From: Narthecium ossifragum
Lineage: Eukaryota > Streptophyta > Magnoliopsida > Dioscoreales > Nartheciaceae
NCBI GenBank assembly: GCA_963920575.1
Contig: OY986971.1
Location: forward strand, 5,061,340 to 5,125,339
Reading direction: 5' to 3'
DNA length: 64,000 nt
Positions 27,019 to 35,646 of this stretch are shown in pieces (within the stretch, counting starts at the first letter, position 1; every line of letters begins with the position of its first letter). Position numbers and translations under genes: made by a program. The notes below the pieces were generated by a model. It searched no databases, was not told the origin of the DNA, and saw nothing but the letters and a program-made list of their open reading frames with translations.

Positions 27019-27092
27019 CGCTGCGGCGGAGCGAGACTGGGAGGAGTCGAGGCTGGGGGCAGGTGCCGCAGGTCGATTGGATTTGTAGACTA

Positions 27093-27104
27093 GGCGGGAA
27101 ACGG
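27093..27104 (-). promoter_or_regulatory. Candidate E2F site overlapping a MYB3R/MSA core upstream of separase
   Basis: On the minus strand, TTTCCCGCC (27093-27101) fits the plant E2F consensus. On the plus strand, AACGG (27100-27104) fits the mitosis-specific MSA core bound by three-repeat MYBs. They sit about 75-85 bp upstream of the separase start codon. Cell-cycle control of separase makes this sensible, but function is inferred. Confidence 0.45.
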
Positions 27105-27194
27105 CGTTTTAAGCTTTGCACAGTGTTTGTTCGAGTACCCTTCAGAATAGATTGGGGCATGAAATTTTAGCTCAGACCGGGCTTGGAATTCATA

Positions 27195-27345
27195 GGGGTG
27201 TCACCGGGCAGACCGGGTTGGAGGCAATACCCGGTCCGGTCCTTGTAAGCATCCGGACTGGGTCTGGCCAGTACCGGGCCCAATAGGTCTTCCACCCGGT
27301 CCGGGCCACGTATATATGACCCTGCCCGATTTACACCCTGCCCCG
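27195..27345. mobile_element. hAT-like terminal and subterminal repeat sequence
   Basis: It starts TAGGGGTGTCACCGGGCAG and has many CCGG-containing motifs (ACCGGGC, CCCGGTCCGG) through 27310, then an imperfect inverted counterpart (GATTTACACCCTG near 27330-27342). Such ends are typical of plant hAT elements and their MITEs. It could be the 3' end of the hAT whose transposase ends at 28314, or a separate short hAT MITE. No convincing 8-bp target duplication was found. Confidence 0.45.
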
Positions 27346-27757
27346 TTTGTAGACCAGGCTGGACCGGGATGGCTCGACCCGTCCGTGGCGAGCCATCTTG
27401 GCTGGTCTGGGGCGCCGCACCGGACGACCACCACCATGCACTCCAGCGTGGGCCCAACCCCATCTCTTGCCAGATCTGAGCCCCTCCTCGCCACAGCGAC
27501 TCTCCTCCAACCGCATCCAGACGGGGTTTGCTGTAGAGCCGGCTTGTCCCTCACTCGCGGGCGTCTTCCAAGGGGATCGAGTGGATCGGGGCGACCGGCA
27601 ACGAGGTGGAGCAAGAGGGAGAGACTCAGACCGACTAAGAAAAATTTTGGCGTGGGAAGCTTGGCGGGGCCAGCGTCGTGGACAGAGGTGTTGTGAGCGT
27701 CGTGGACAACGGTGAGGTCGGTGAAGCTTGGGCGCGGCAAAGAGGTCGGGACCGAGA

Positions 27758-27988
27758 TTAGACGGTGTGGAAGCCGGTGGAGGTTGGAGGAGAGATGGGG
27801 CGCCGAGCAAGGGCAGTCTCCGCATGGTGGATGAGGGGACCTTGCTTCTCGGCGAGGCAGCGACACACGGTGTTCATGAAGGAGCTCTTGTCGTGCATGT
27901 TGAACCCGACCACCAGGATCGTTGCCGGCCGCGTCACCGGGAGGAGGCGGAGGACTGCGGTGCGGAGTCCGTGGCATTCTGCGGCCAC
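27758..27988 (-). pseudogene. Gene fragment with degenerate P-loop (GFNMHDKSS)
   Basis: The minus strand encodes a short ORF: after LRTAVLRLLPVTRPATILVV comes GFNMHDKSS, reminiscent of a Walker A loop with D in place of G before K-S. A GC-rich stretch of open frames continues to about 27400 without a recognisable domain. GC content far above the flanking hAT sequence suggests a captured host exon (Pack-type capture) or a truncated gene. I do not recognise the parent with certainty. Confidence 0.35.
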
Positions 27989-28313
27989 CAGCTCCTCTCA
28001 CTGAACCACCCCACCACCATCAGCTCCGTTTCTTTGTCTTTAAGCAAATATCCACTCTTGAATCACTAAAATAAGATATCACAATCAATGATTCAATTGC
28101 CCCACTTGGTTACTTCAAAATGGACATTTTATACCTCCCCCCTTCTATCTAAGGGTAGAAAAAGTTTTTTCATTCATCAACAAAAATAAGGGCTTACAAT
28201 GATAATATTAGGAAAGCAATTGCATCACTATAGTATGAGTACATCCTAACTAGGTTGGCACCTACCCATCTATCAATCATATGCATCACTTTCCTAAGAT
28301 TACAAATATAAAA

Positions 28314-28338
28314 TTAAACTTCTAAATTTAAAACTTCA
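28314..28338 (-). pseudogene. hAT transposase, last codons
   Basis: After removal of the LARD at 28339-30878, these bases continue the hAT reading frame from 30884 through a stop codon at 28314-28316. They are the last few codons, cut off from the rest of the C-terminal exon by the LARD. The sequence from 28080 to 28313 looks like the hAT 3' UTR. Confidence 0.6.
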
Positions 28339-28454
28339 TGTTAGCCCTAGTATTGTTTTGATGATGTTAAATTATGTATGATGATAAAACTTAGTTTGAA
28401 TGTTAATATTCCTTAAAAATGAAGGTTTAAATTTCATATCTATAAGTTTTTGTG

Positions 28455-28660
28455 CTCGTGGATGATGCGGCGGTCAATCGATGGATCGACCGCGGACCAT
28501 ACTTGAAGAGCAACGGTCGATCGGTACATCGACCCTGGAGTGTCATTTTCATGACAGAGGCTCCCGGATGATGCGATGGTCAACCGTGAAGACTGGCGGA
28601 TGCATCCGTGGATTAACCACGGGAAGATTGAAGGTCGACCGTGAGAAATTGAAGGTTGAC
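28455..28660. repeat. Dyad cluster, GGTCGATC/GATCGACC type
   Basis: Imperfect inverted half-sites such as CGGTCAATCGATGGATCGACCG and ACGGTCGATCGGTACATCGACC, plus single GGTCGACCGT palindromes, in the U3 region about 90-300 bp upstream of the TATA box. The same kind of cluster recurs at 30045-30295 in the second LTR. Confidence 0.75.
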
Positions 28661-28752
28661 CGCCATTCAGAAATATAGCCTTTAAATTAAGAGCCGTTGG
28701 AGAAGGAGAAAATAGTCGTTGGAAGGCTATTTGGAGGGCTTTGGTTCTCAAC

Positions 28753-28760
28753 TATAAAAG
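28753..28760 (+). promoter_or_regulatory. TATA box of LARD 5' LTR
   Basis: TATAAAAG about 415 bp into the LTR, after the dyad cluster. The equivalent in the second LTR is at about 30370. Confidence 0.6.
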
Positions 28761-29256
28761 GAAAGATGCAACAAACTTGCAAGGAGCCAAGGAGGGGCCA
28801 AGGGGGAGCTAAGGGATCATTGGGAAATCTTTGTAGCAAGTCTATTCTCTTTATTTGTGAGCTTAACTTTGTAAAACTACTTCAAGTTTTGAAGTAAACT
28901 TTGAGAGAGAGATCCAATAGTGAGTTGGAGAGATTGTAAGGTTGCCAAGCACCTGTAAGCTTGGTGGATAGGTTACCAAGCACCCGTAAGCTTAGTGGAA
29001 ATCTTGTAAGAGGTCTTGCAAGTAGTGGAAACTCAAGGAGGACCCTTGAGTGAAGTGGACGTAGGCAAGGTTGGCCGAACCACTATAAAAATCTGGTGCA
29101 ATCTCTCTAACTCATATTGTATCCTTCATTTACTTGCTTTATTTTACACTCTATTCATTTACAAGCATACTGTTTTATTAGACTCCTCCTCTCTAGGTTT
29201 CCATCATCGATTTTCTTTTATAAGGTCTAATGTCAATCCCCTCTTGGACCTTCAAT

Positions 29257-29267
29257 TGGTATCAGAG
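29257..29267 (+). other. Primer-binding site (tRNA-Met type)
   Basis: TGGTATCAGAG lies two bases after the end of the 5' LTR, the usual position for minus-strand priming by initiator tRNA-Met in plant Copia elements. Confidence 0.9.
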
Positions 29268-29901
29268 TTAGGTATCTATTTTTGTAGTGTAACAACCCTT
29301 AGAGGATTCTAAATCAAGATGTAAATAATCTACCAATAGGCTCAAGGTATTTGAAGGTGGATAACAAATTGTTATCAAAAGAAATGGAGGTATACTTTAA
29401 TTTTTGTTTATATAGGTTCCCTCCATTATAACTTGTTATTCCATTTTATAAAGTTATTTTATATTTAACTTCAAATGGTTTGAGAAAGTCTTTATTTATA
29501 ACTTCTTTTTGTGAAGAATTGAATACTTTTCATCTTCAAATAACTATTAATCTTCACATAGTATCATGTTTGAGAAGATTTTAAACCTTCAATTTTGATT
29601 TTAAAACTTTCAAATGGTTCTCTTAATAATTGTTTTTATGGTTTTATGTGATCCCCCCTCTACTATTTCTTTTTGATGATGTCAAAGGGGGAGAAATGTG
29701 ATTATGTGATGATTTTCAAGCTATTTGGTGAACTTTTGATTTTAACATCAAAATCTTTGAATTTTCTATGAAAAGCTTCTTCTTGTGTGTTTACATCAAT
29801 GGATTTCACTTTATAACACATTTTATGTGTTTAAATGGATGCATAAATTAAGGGGGAGCTATTGAGGTTTTATCATCACGATTAAAATGGTTGCCATCAT
29901 C

Positions 29902-29914
29902 AAAAAGGGGGAGA
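29902..29914 (+). other. Polypurine tract of LARD
   Basis: AAAAAGGGGGAGA ends one base before the 3' LTR, the normal place for plus-strand priming. A second AAAGGGGGAGAA run lies near 29682. Confidence 0.85.
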
Positions 29915-29915
29915 T

Positions 29916-30878
29916 TATTAGTTCTAATATTATTTTGATGATGTTAAATTATGTATGATGATAAAACTTAGTTTGAATGTTAATATCCCTTAAAAAGGAA
30001 GCTTTAAATTTCATATCTATAAGTTTTTGTGCTTGCGGATGACGCGGCGGTCGATCGGTGGATCGACGACGGACCATACTTGAAGAGCGGCGATCGATCG
30101 GTACATCGACCCTAAAGTGTCATTTTCATGACAGAGGCTCACGGATGATGCGGCAGTCGATGCGGCGGTCAATCGTGAAGACTGGTGGATGCATCCGTGG
30201 ATCAACCATGAAGACTGGTGGATGCATCCGTGGATCAACCGCGGGAAGATTGAAGGTCTACCGTGAGAGATTGAAGGTCGATCGTCAGTCAAAAATATAG
30301 TCGTTAAAGATCTGTTGGAGAAGGAGAAAATAGTCGTTGTAAGGCTATTTGGGGGGCTTTGGTGCTCAGCTATAAAAGGGGAGATGTAACAAACTTGTAA
30401 GGAGCCAAGGAGGGGCCAAGGGGGAGCTAAGGGATCATTGGAAAATCTTTGTAGCAAGTCTATTCTCTTTATTTATGAGCTTGACTTTGTAAAACTACTT
30501 CAAGTTGTGAAGTAGACTTCGAGAGAGAGATCCAATAGTGAGTTGGAGAAATTGTAACGTTAAGCACCCGTAAGCTTGGTGGATAGGTTGTCAAGCACCC
30601 GTAAGCTTAGTAGAAGTTAATCTCCAGATAAGAGGTCTTGCAAGTAGTGGAAACTCAAGAAGGACCCTTGAGTGAAGTGGACGTGGACAAGGTTGGCTAA
30701 ACCACTATAAAAATATGATGCAATCTCTCTAACTCATCTTTTATCCTTCATTTACTTGCTTTGTTTTATACTCTATTCATTTACAAGCATACATTTTTAT
30801 TAGACTCCTCCTCTCTCTAGGTTTCCATCATCGATTTTCTTTTATAAGGCCTAAAATCAACCCCCTCTTGGACCTTCA
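29916..30878 (+). repeat. LARD 3' LTR
   Basis: 963 bp, similar throughout to 28339-29254 but beginning TATTAG instead of TGTTAG. It has an extra copy of a GTGAAGACTGGTGGATGCATCC unit (about 30175 and 30210). Visible substitutions suggest an old insertion. Confidence 0.88.
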
Positions 30879-30883
30879 CTTCA

Positions 30884-31463
30884 AACTCATTTTTTTCTTC
30901 ATCTTCATCAATTTGCAATCCTTGACGTGTCTTTTCAGCACCCCATCAATCTTGTAAACACACTAAGACTTGTACCGTTTTTGGGTCTAATTTGGTCCGG
31001 TAGTCGTCAATCAAGTGTCCTCCCATGCTAAATGAGCTTTTCGAAGCAACAGTAGACACTTGAATAGTTAGTGAATCACATGTCATGGTGGAAAGTATAT
31101 GAAAAGATGTTGATCCTTGCACTTTCTACTATGACAAAATATCATATTCGGTTCCTATATCCGAGCATGATTCAAGAGACGATTTATAATACTGTTCAAG
31201 CTCGAATTGTGATGAGCTCGAACTCCATTTTCATTTTCCTATTAATGCACTTACCATAATATGTTTCGAATATATGACACCCTTACCTTTACTTGGGCTA
31301 GATTGAGAGGAACTAGGAGCATCCACTTTAGAGCTAAATCTTGAGTTATACTTTTCAAACAATTGATTAAATTTAAGCTTAATCTTACCCAAATGTGCTC
31401 TCATTTTCTCATTAAACTCACCATACAAAGAGTCAAAAACATTACCAATACCAACATCCTTCA
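30884..31463 (-). pseudogene. hAT transposase, C-terminal part (dimerisation domain)
   Basis: Read on the minus strand it contains ISTVAS-like STVASKSSFSMGGHLIDDYR and VQVLVCLQDWW, the hallmark C-terminal hAT dimerisation region, preceded by FDSLYGEFNEKMRAHLG (about 31370-31463). It is interrupted at 31463 by a Cassandra-like LTR piece. The same gene's N-terminal part lies 20 kb away at 51386-52229. In-frame stops occur around 31130 and 31230. Confidence 0.8.
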
Positions 31464-31694
31464 TGTAACGGCCGCTGCCGTCCGGGGCCGCCCAGAGCCT
31501 GCGGGCTCCGTCCAGGATCCACCCGAGCCATCATGACTTTAAAACGCATTGTGTCTTATAAGGGTTACTAATATACTTACTATATACGTGGGGTTGCTTA
31601 CCCGGTTACCTAGTTCGGCCACACGCCCTCCAACTGCTTTAAAACGCATTGTGTCTTATAAGGGTTACTAATATACTTATTATATACGTGGGAT
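31464..31694 (-). mobile_element. Rearranged Cassandra-like LTR fragment
   Basis: It begins TGTAACGGCC and matches the LTR at 33269-33607 for about 65 bp, then jumps past the 5S-like portion to the TTTAAAACGCATTGTGTC block. That block occurs twice, at 31538 and 31638, a 100-bp tandem duplication. It ends abruptly in a truncated Copia LTR. Confidence 0.7.
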
Positions 31695-32478
31695 TCCTTC
31701 TTCACACTTAAAGAAGATTTACAAAGGTTGTAGCACAAAAGAATGAGTAGAAACTTGATCTATATCTTGCCCAAATGATCAAAAATATTTCAATAATTGT
31801 TATAATAAGTTTACAAAACAAGACTACTTATATCTGGCCTACAACCAACTCCAACGGCTCCCTACAACTCTCCAACGGCTAGTTTTTTTACTCTGTGCAT
31901 TGCTAGCAATCGATCCATGCACCGTCCATCACATCGACCGCCAGGTTCTAAATAATTTCCTTCTTGAGCCGCGATTGTTCCACACATCGTTCGCCAGATC
32001 GAACATGAGCCTCTATTGTGAAAAGCATGCTCCAAGGTCGATATTACGTTCAACCGCTGGTTCTTCAAATCAAGTCACCATACTCCGCGGTCAACCTGTG
32101 CATCGTCTGCCATATCCACCGCTGGCCTATAACATTTTTAAAAAAATTCCCTCCAAGCGAACACTTAGTCAAAGTTATAAATCACAAACAACCTCCGCGG
32201 TCGATCCGTGCATCAATCGCTGCATCGACCATGAGACTCTGTGAAGAAAAAGGCTTTTCAGGGTCGATGCTTAGATCGATCGCAAGCCAACATTATATTT
32301 GGCCAAGTTGGGTGCATCGATCGTGCAACCCCCGCGGTCGATCCATGCATCGACCGCCAGTAAGAAAAATTCTCAAATATGAATTTTAAAGTTTCCAATT
32401 AAAGGGGAAATTAATATTAAACATATATTTTATCATTTAATATGCATTGGCATAATGAAAACAATGTTAGGATCAACA
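31695..32478 (-). repeat. Copia 3' LTR, truncated
   Basis: Matches 50690-51386 of the 5' LTR. The last about 320 bp of the LTR are missing at its left side, where the Cassandra-like fragment abuts. Contains a dyad cluster (31905-32360). Confidence 0.82.
31905..32360. repeat. Dyad cluster in Copia 3' LTR
   Basis: Repeated half-sites of CGGTCGATCCATGCATCGACCG type, e.g. about 32196-32231 and 32335-32352, in the U3 position of this minus-strand LTR. Equivalent to 50840-51285 in the other LTR. Confidence 0.7.
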
Positions 32479-33019
32479 ATCTCCCCCTTTTTGATGATGA
32501 CAACCCTTTTATATGTGATGATAAAATATCAAAACTCCCCCTTAATCTATGCATCCATTTCTTTCATAAAGAGTGTTCTAAAGCGTATACAAAGGATGCA
32601 TACTAGTCATATATCTCTAAAATGATATGGAAAGTTTCATTTAAGATATAATGACAAGAGAATTTAGATTATAGTATGTTCACTTCTTTAAAACAAGAGA
32701 GTTTAAGCTTATATGAAATGATTCATATGGATATTGAGATCAGCAATACAACTAACAACTTTGCATTACAAAAATATCATTCAAAGCAGTCCAACAACTT
32801 TGCATTACAAACATTTCAACAACTTTTCATTACAAAAATTCCATTCAAAACAATCTAACAATGATACCAACTTTGCATTACAAAACTTTCATTCAAAGCA
32901 TTGTTTTCAAAGTATACATGTTTAAAGAGTAAAAATATGAAATGTAGGGCATTTTCCTTCATTATTCATCACAACTTTTTCTCCCACTTTGGCATCATAA
33001 AAAAGAAGAAACATTGATG
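32479..33019 (-). other. Copia 3' non-coding interior
   Basis: Starts with the polypurine tract (minus AAAAAGGGGGAGAT at 32479-32492) and then an AT-rich stretch with a short repeat CAACTTTGCATTACAAA (about 32757-32885, four copies). No gene. Confidence 0.55.
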
Positions 33020-33057
33020 GGGATCCACCCGAGGATCCACCAGACACACTTCCCAGT

Positions 33058-33101
33058 GGGTCACCCATCCCGAGACCACTCCAAGGCAAGCACGCTTAAC
33101 C
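33058..33101 (-). promoter_or_regulatory. 5S-type internal Pol III control region
   Basis: On the minus strand GGTTAAGCGTGCTT (33088-33101) matches plant 5S rRNA box A, followed by CGGGATGGGTGACCC (33058-33072) matching box C. The other LTR has a mutated box A (GGTTAAGTGTGTTT) and the same box C near 33391-33407. This is not a functional 5S gene: only the middle of the gene is present. Confidence 0.8.
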
Positions 33102-33268
33102 TTAGAGTTTTCTGACGGATCACTACTATCACGGCTTTAAAACGCATGTCTTCCAGGCGAACACCGACACCCATGTACCCCGGGTCTCACAACCCAACCC
33201 CCTTAAAGGCCCAGCATCCTCACTGGCACAATCCGGTTAACAGACCTACAACTTGCTCTGATACCATC

Positions 33269-33607
33269 TGTAACGGCCCCCGCCGTCCGGGCCCGCAGGC
33301 GGGCCTGCGGGCTCCGTCCAGGATCCACCCGAGGGCCCCACTCGACACAACATTATCCGCTTTTGGCTCACCGCAGAAATCTGGAAAAACTTCCAACTGG
33401 GTCACCCATCCCGGGACTGCTCCAAGGCAAACACACTTAACCTTGGAGTTTTCTAGCGAATCACTGCCATCACGGCTTTAAAATGCGTTGTGTCTTATAA
33501 GGGTTACTAATATACTTATTATTTACGTGAGGTTGCTTACTCGGTTACCTGGTTCGGCCACATGCCCTCCAGGCGAACACCGACACTCAGGCGCCCCGGG
33601 TCTCACA
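33269..33607 (-). repeat. Cassandra-like full-length LTR
   Basis: 339 bp with TG...CA ends. Includes the TTATAAGGGTTACTAATATA block (about 33495-33515), which is missing from the partner LTR. Confidence 0.85.
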
Positions 33608-33614
33608 TATGTCC

Positions 33615-33855
33615 CTCTACATGTTCCTCTCTCCCTCAAGTTCATCTCTTTCTCTCTTTGTTTTTGTTTTTTTTTTTCTACTTTCTTGAGTTCTTCCTTC
33701 AGTGTTCTCCCTCACGTTCATCTCTCTCTCTGTTTTTTTTACTTTCTTCCTGCAGTCCTCTCCCTTAAGTTCATCTCTTTCTCTCTTTGTCTTTGTTTTT
33801 TTTTACTTCCTTCCTTCAGTCCTCTCCCTCAAGTTCATCTCTTTCTCTTGTTAAG
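33615..33855. repeat. Pyrimidine-rich tandem repeat
   Basis: Three to four diverged copies, about 65-75 bp each, of a TTCATCTCTTTCTCTC...ACTTCCTTCCTTCAG unit. The open frame through it is low complexity and unlikely to be a gene. Confidence 0.6.
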
Positions 33856-34092
33856 AAGCTATCAAACACATTCATCATGTACTTCATCATGATCTATTCC
33901 TCTGATTTCTACATACTACTCCTTTTCATATTTCAGTCATGATTCCTGAAAAGATTATATATATACTCTATTTTCTATAATAATTCCTATTGCAGAATCT
34001 GAAATCTGCTTGCCATTCCTAATTTCCTATAACTACTAGTAGTTAGTAGTCTAGTATATTATGCTTTCTTTAGTTTTGGGGTTTCTGAATTC

Positions 34093-34575
34093 TTGTGTAC
34101 ATGCTTGCATGAGAAGAAATTGTTTGCATCAGAAGAAAATGAAGATTTAGTGTTTGTTATGTACAATCTGAAATTGAGAGAGCACCAATCTAAAAAAGAT
34201 AGCAGCTCAACGAACATTGATGATATTCCCTCTGATAATGAATGGATAACTGAGACACAAGATATTCATTCATCATCGATGAATTGGTTGGGAGACCTTG
34301 ATAGTTCAAGTAAACGGGATGAAAATGCAGAAGATGAAGGGCAAGCATTTGAAGATTTGGAAAACCCCGGGATTAGAGATGATTTGGAGATCCATGATAT
34401 GGAAGACTTTGCACCTGTAGATGAGGAGGATGTTGGTGCAAGTGGAGGTGGTGATGATCCAATTGAGGAGGAGGATGCTAGTGGTGTTGATGGTTTTGAT
34501 GAAGAAGACAATGTGGATGATGATGGGGATGGCTATAATTTGGATGATGGCACAACTGCTGATGAGCTTTTTTAG
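34093..34575 (+). pseudogene. Second hAT-like transposase, C-terminal fragment
   Basis: Plus-strand segment with LVFVMYNLKLREHQ, typical of the C-terminal end of the DUF659-type hAT-derived proteins of plants, followed by about 110 very acidic residues (DDPIEEEDASG...). It lies inside the Copia element in opposite orientation and probably came in with its own, now unrecognisable, element (about 33610-34860). Everything before the C-terminus is missing. Confidence 0.55.
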
Positions 34576-35084
34576 TTTTAGGATTGCTTGAATCTGTTTA
34601 TCTGCTGTCTTTGTTTCTATAAAGTCTGAAAAATGTGTTGTTAGCCTGTTACTGTTAGCCACTTAGCATGTTAACCTTTGAACTTTCATTTAATATCTGC
34701 ATTTAAACTTTGCAAATTACAATGCAATGTTTAAGCAAATAGATAACTATACTGTTAACTTGCTGTATGTAATTATGTACATATAGTAAGAAGTACGATC
34801 TTCCGATCTTACGATTCGATCTTGTGGACCCTTCGCCGATCCTAGTAAAAAAAAACAATATTGACACCTTGCTAGGAACTCCTTCCACCCCATTTTTGTG
34901 AAAAATCTTTAAACAACATATTCTTTTCCTATGGGCATCTTAAGGGCTCTACCCGAAACCACTAGTTTATCCTTAAATAAGGCCAAGAGTTGTACCTATC
35001 CTTGTTTAGGAAGAGATATTCATCAAAGGTTGAAGTAGATGTTGATCCTTGAAGTGAACCTTTGTTTTTCTTCGTTCCGCTCTT

Positions 35085-35420
35085 TCATGTGACTTGCTTC
35101 TTCCTTTTTCCGGCTTGACTTGGTACATCGGGTGGAGCAGGTGCCGCATTCTTGGTGTGAGACATGATGGTGAGGCTTGATTAGGGTTTGAGGGTGGAGA
35201 ACGAGTGATGAGAGGAGCGACGGACGAGGGAGCTAGGGCACAGTCGAAGGGGAAGGAGAAAAATAGGGTTTGATCGTGGGAAGATGTATATAAGGAGAGA
35301 TGTGAAGAAAGACCAAAACGCCCTCACTTAGTGTGTCATGACCCTTAGAAGTTGACGGTCGACCGTCGAGCGTGATTTATGAATACAAAGAAAAAAGTAC
35401 TCACGGGCGACCTTCATGAA
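35085..35420 (-). promoter_or_regulatory. Promoter-like segment and short ORF downstream of Copia pol
   Basis: Between RNase H and the 3' LTR, minus strand: a dyad pair (GACGGTCGACCGTC near 35354-35367 and GATCGATCGTC near 35429), a TATA-like TTATATA (about 35287-35293), a pyrimidine-rich leader, and an ATG at 35165 starting a 26-codon ORF that then hits a stop, with further open sequence to about 34900. Looks like the start of an additional transcription unit of the kind some Copia elements carry after pol. Product unknown. Confidence 0.45.
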
Positions 35421-35646
35421 GTTAGGATCGATCGTCACTTCCAGAAAATGAATTTTGAAATTCAAATTAAAATCATTTTAAATCGAAACATCATAAAACT
35501 TTGCATACACATGTAAGTGAATATTATAAGCTAAAATAACTCATCAAACATCAAAATTGCTTAATAAATCAAAATTTGGCACACAAGTAGGATATGGCAT
35601 GAAATAGTAGATAAAAAGGTGGCCACACCTTTTGCTTTTAGCTCTT

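Larger units (their letters stand above)
28339..29254 (+). repeat. LARD 5' LTR
   Basis: 916 bp, TGTTAG to CTTCA. A dyad cluster lies at about 28455-28660 and a TATA box at 28753-28760 (TATAAAAG). Downstream is a direct duplication of the segment CCAAGCACC(C/T)GTAAGCTTGG (about 28945-29000). Confidence 0.9.
28339..30878 (+). mobile_element. Non-coding Copia-type LARD, complete with both LTRs
   Basis: Two direct LTRs (28339-29254 and 29916-30878), a tRNA-Met primer-binding site directly after the first and a purine tract directly before the second, flanked by the 5-bp duplication CTTCA (28334-28338 and 30879-30883). The 661-bp interior (29255-29915) encodes nothing recognisable, so it would need enzymes in trans. 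LTR ends (TGTTAG...GACCTTCA) match the SIRE-like Copia at 31695-51386. Inserted in the last exon of a hAT transposase. Confidence 0.92.
33020..33607 (-). mobile_element. Cassandra-like TRIM carrying 5S rRNA-derived sequence
   Basis: Minus-strand terminal-repeat retrotransposon in miniature: 5' LTR 33269-33607 (TGTGAGACCC...GGCCGTTACA), primer site TGGTATCAGAG at 33256-33266, a 77-bp interior, purine tract AAGGGGGTTGGG, and 3' LTR 33020-33191, which lacks its outer about 50 bp and an internal block. Both LTRs contain a 5S rRNA-like segment, the defining trait of Cassandra elements. No coding capacity. Confidence 0.88.

Noticed and set aside
26351..27093. Long plus-strand open frames opposite separase exon 1
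   Set aside because: They are antisense to a GC-rich coding exon whose minus-strand translation is clearly separase; no family features on the plus strand.
27201..28001. Overlapping 100-266 codon frames on both strands
   Set aside because: GC-rich sequence has few stops. Only the short P-loop-like piece has any recognisable feature; proline/arginine-rich frames were discounted.
29257..29267. tRNA-Met gene
   Set aside because: It is an 11-bp complement to the tRNA 3' end, not a tRNA; same at 33256-33266 and 50357-50367.
33058..33101. 5S rRNA gene
   Set aside because: Only the internal control region is present and it sits inside paired short LTRs with PBS and PPT, so it is a Cassandra-type element.
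33488..33892. 134-codon plus-strand frame
   Set aside because: Runs from the TRIM LTR into a pyrimidine tandem repeat; low-complexity Ser/Phe/Leu output, no domain.
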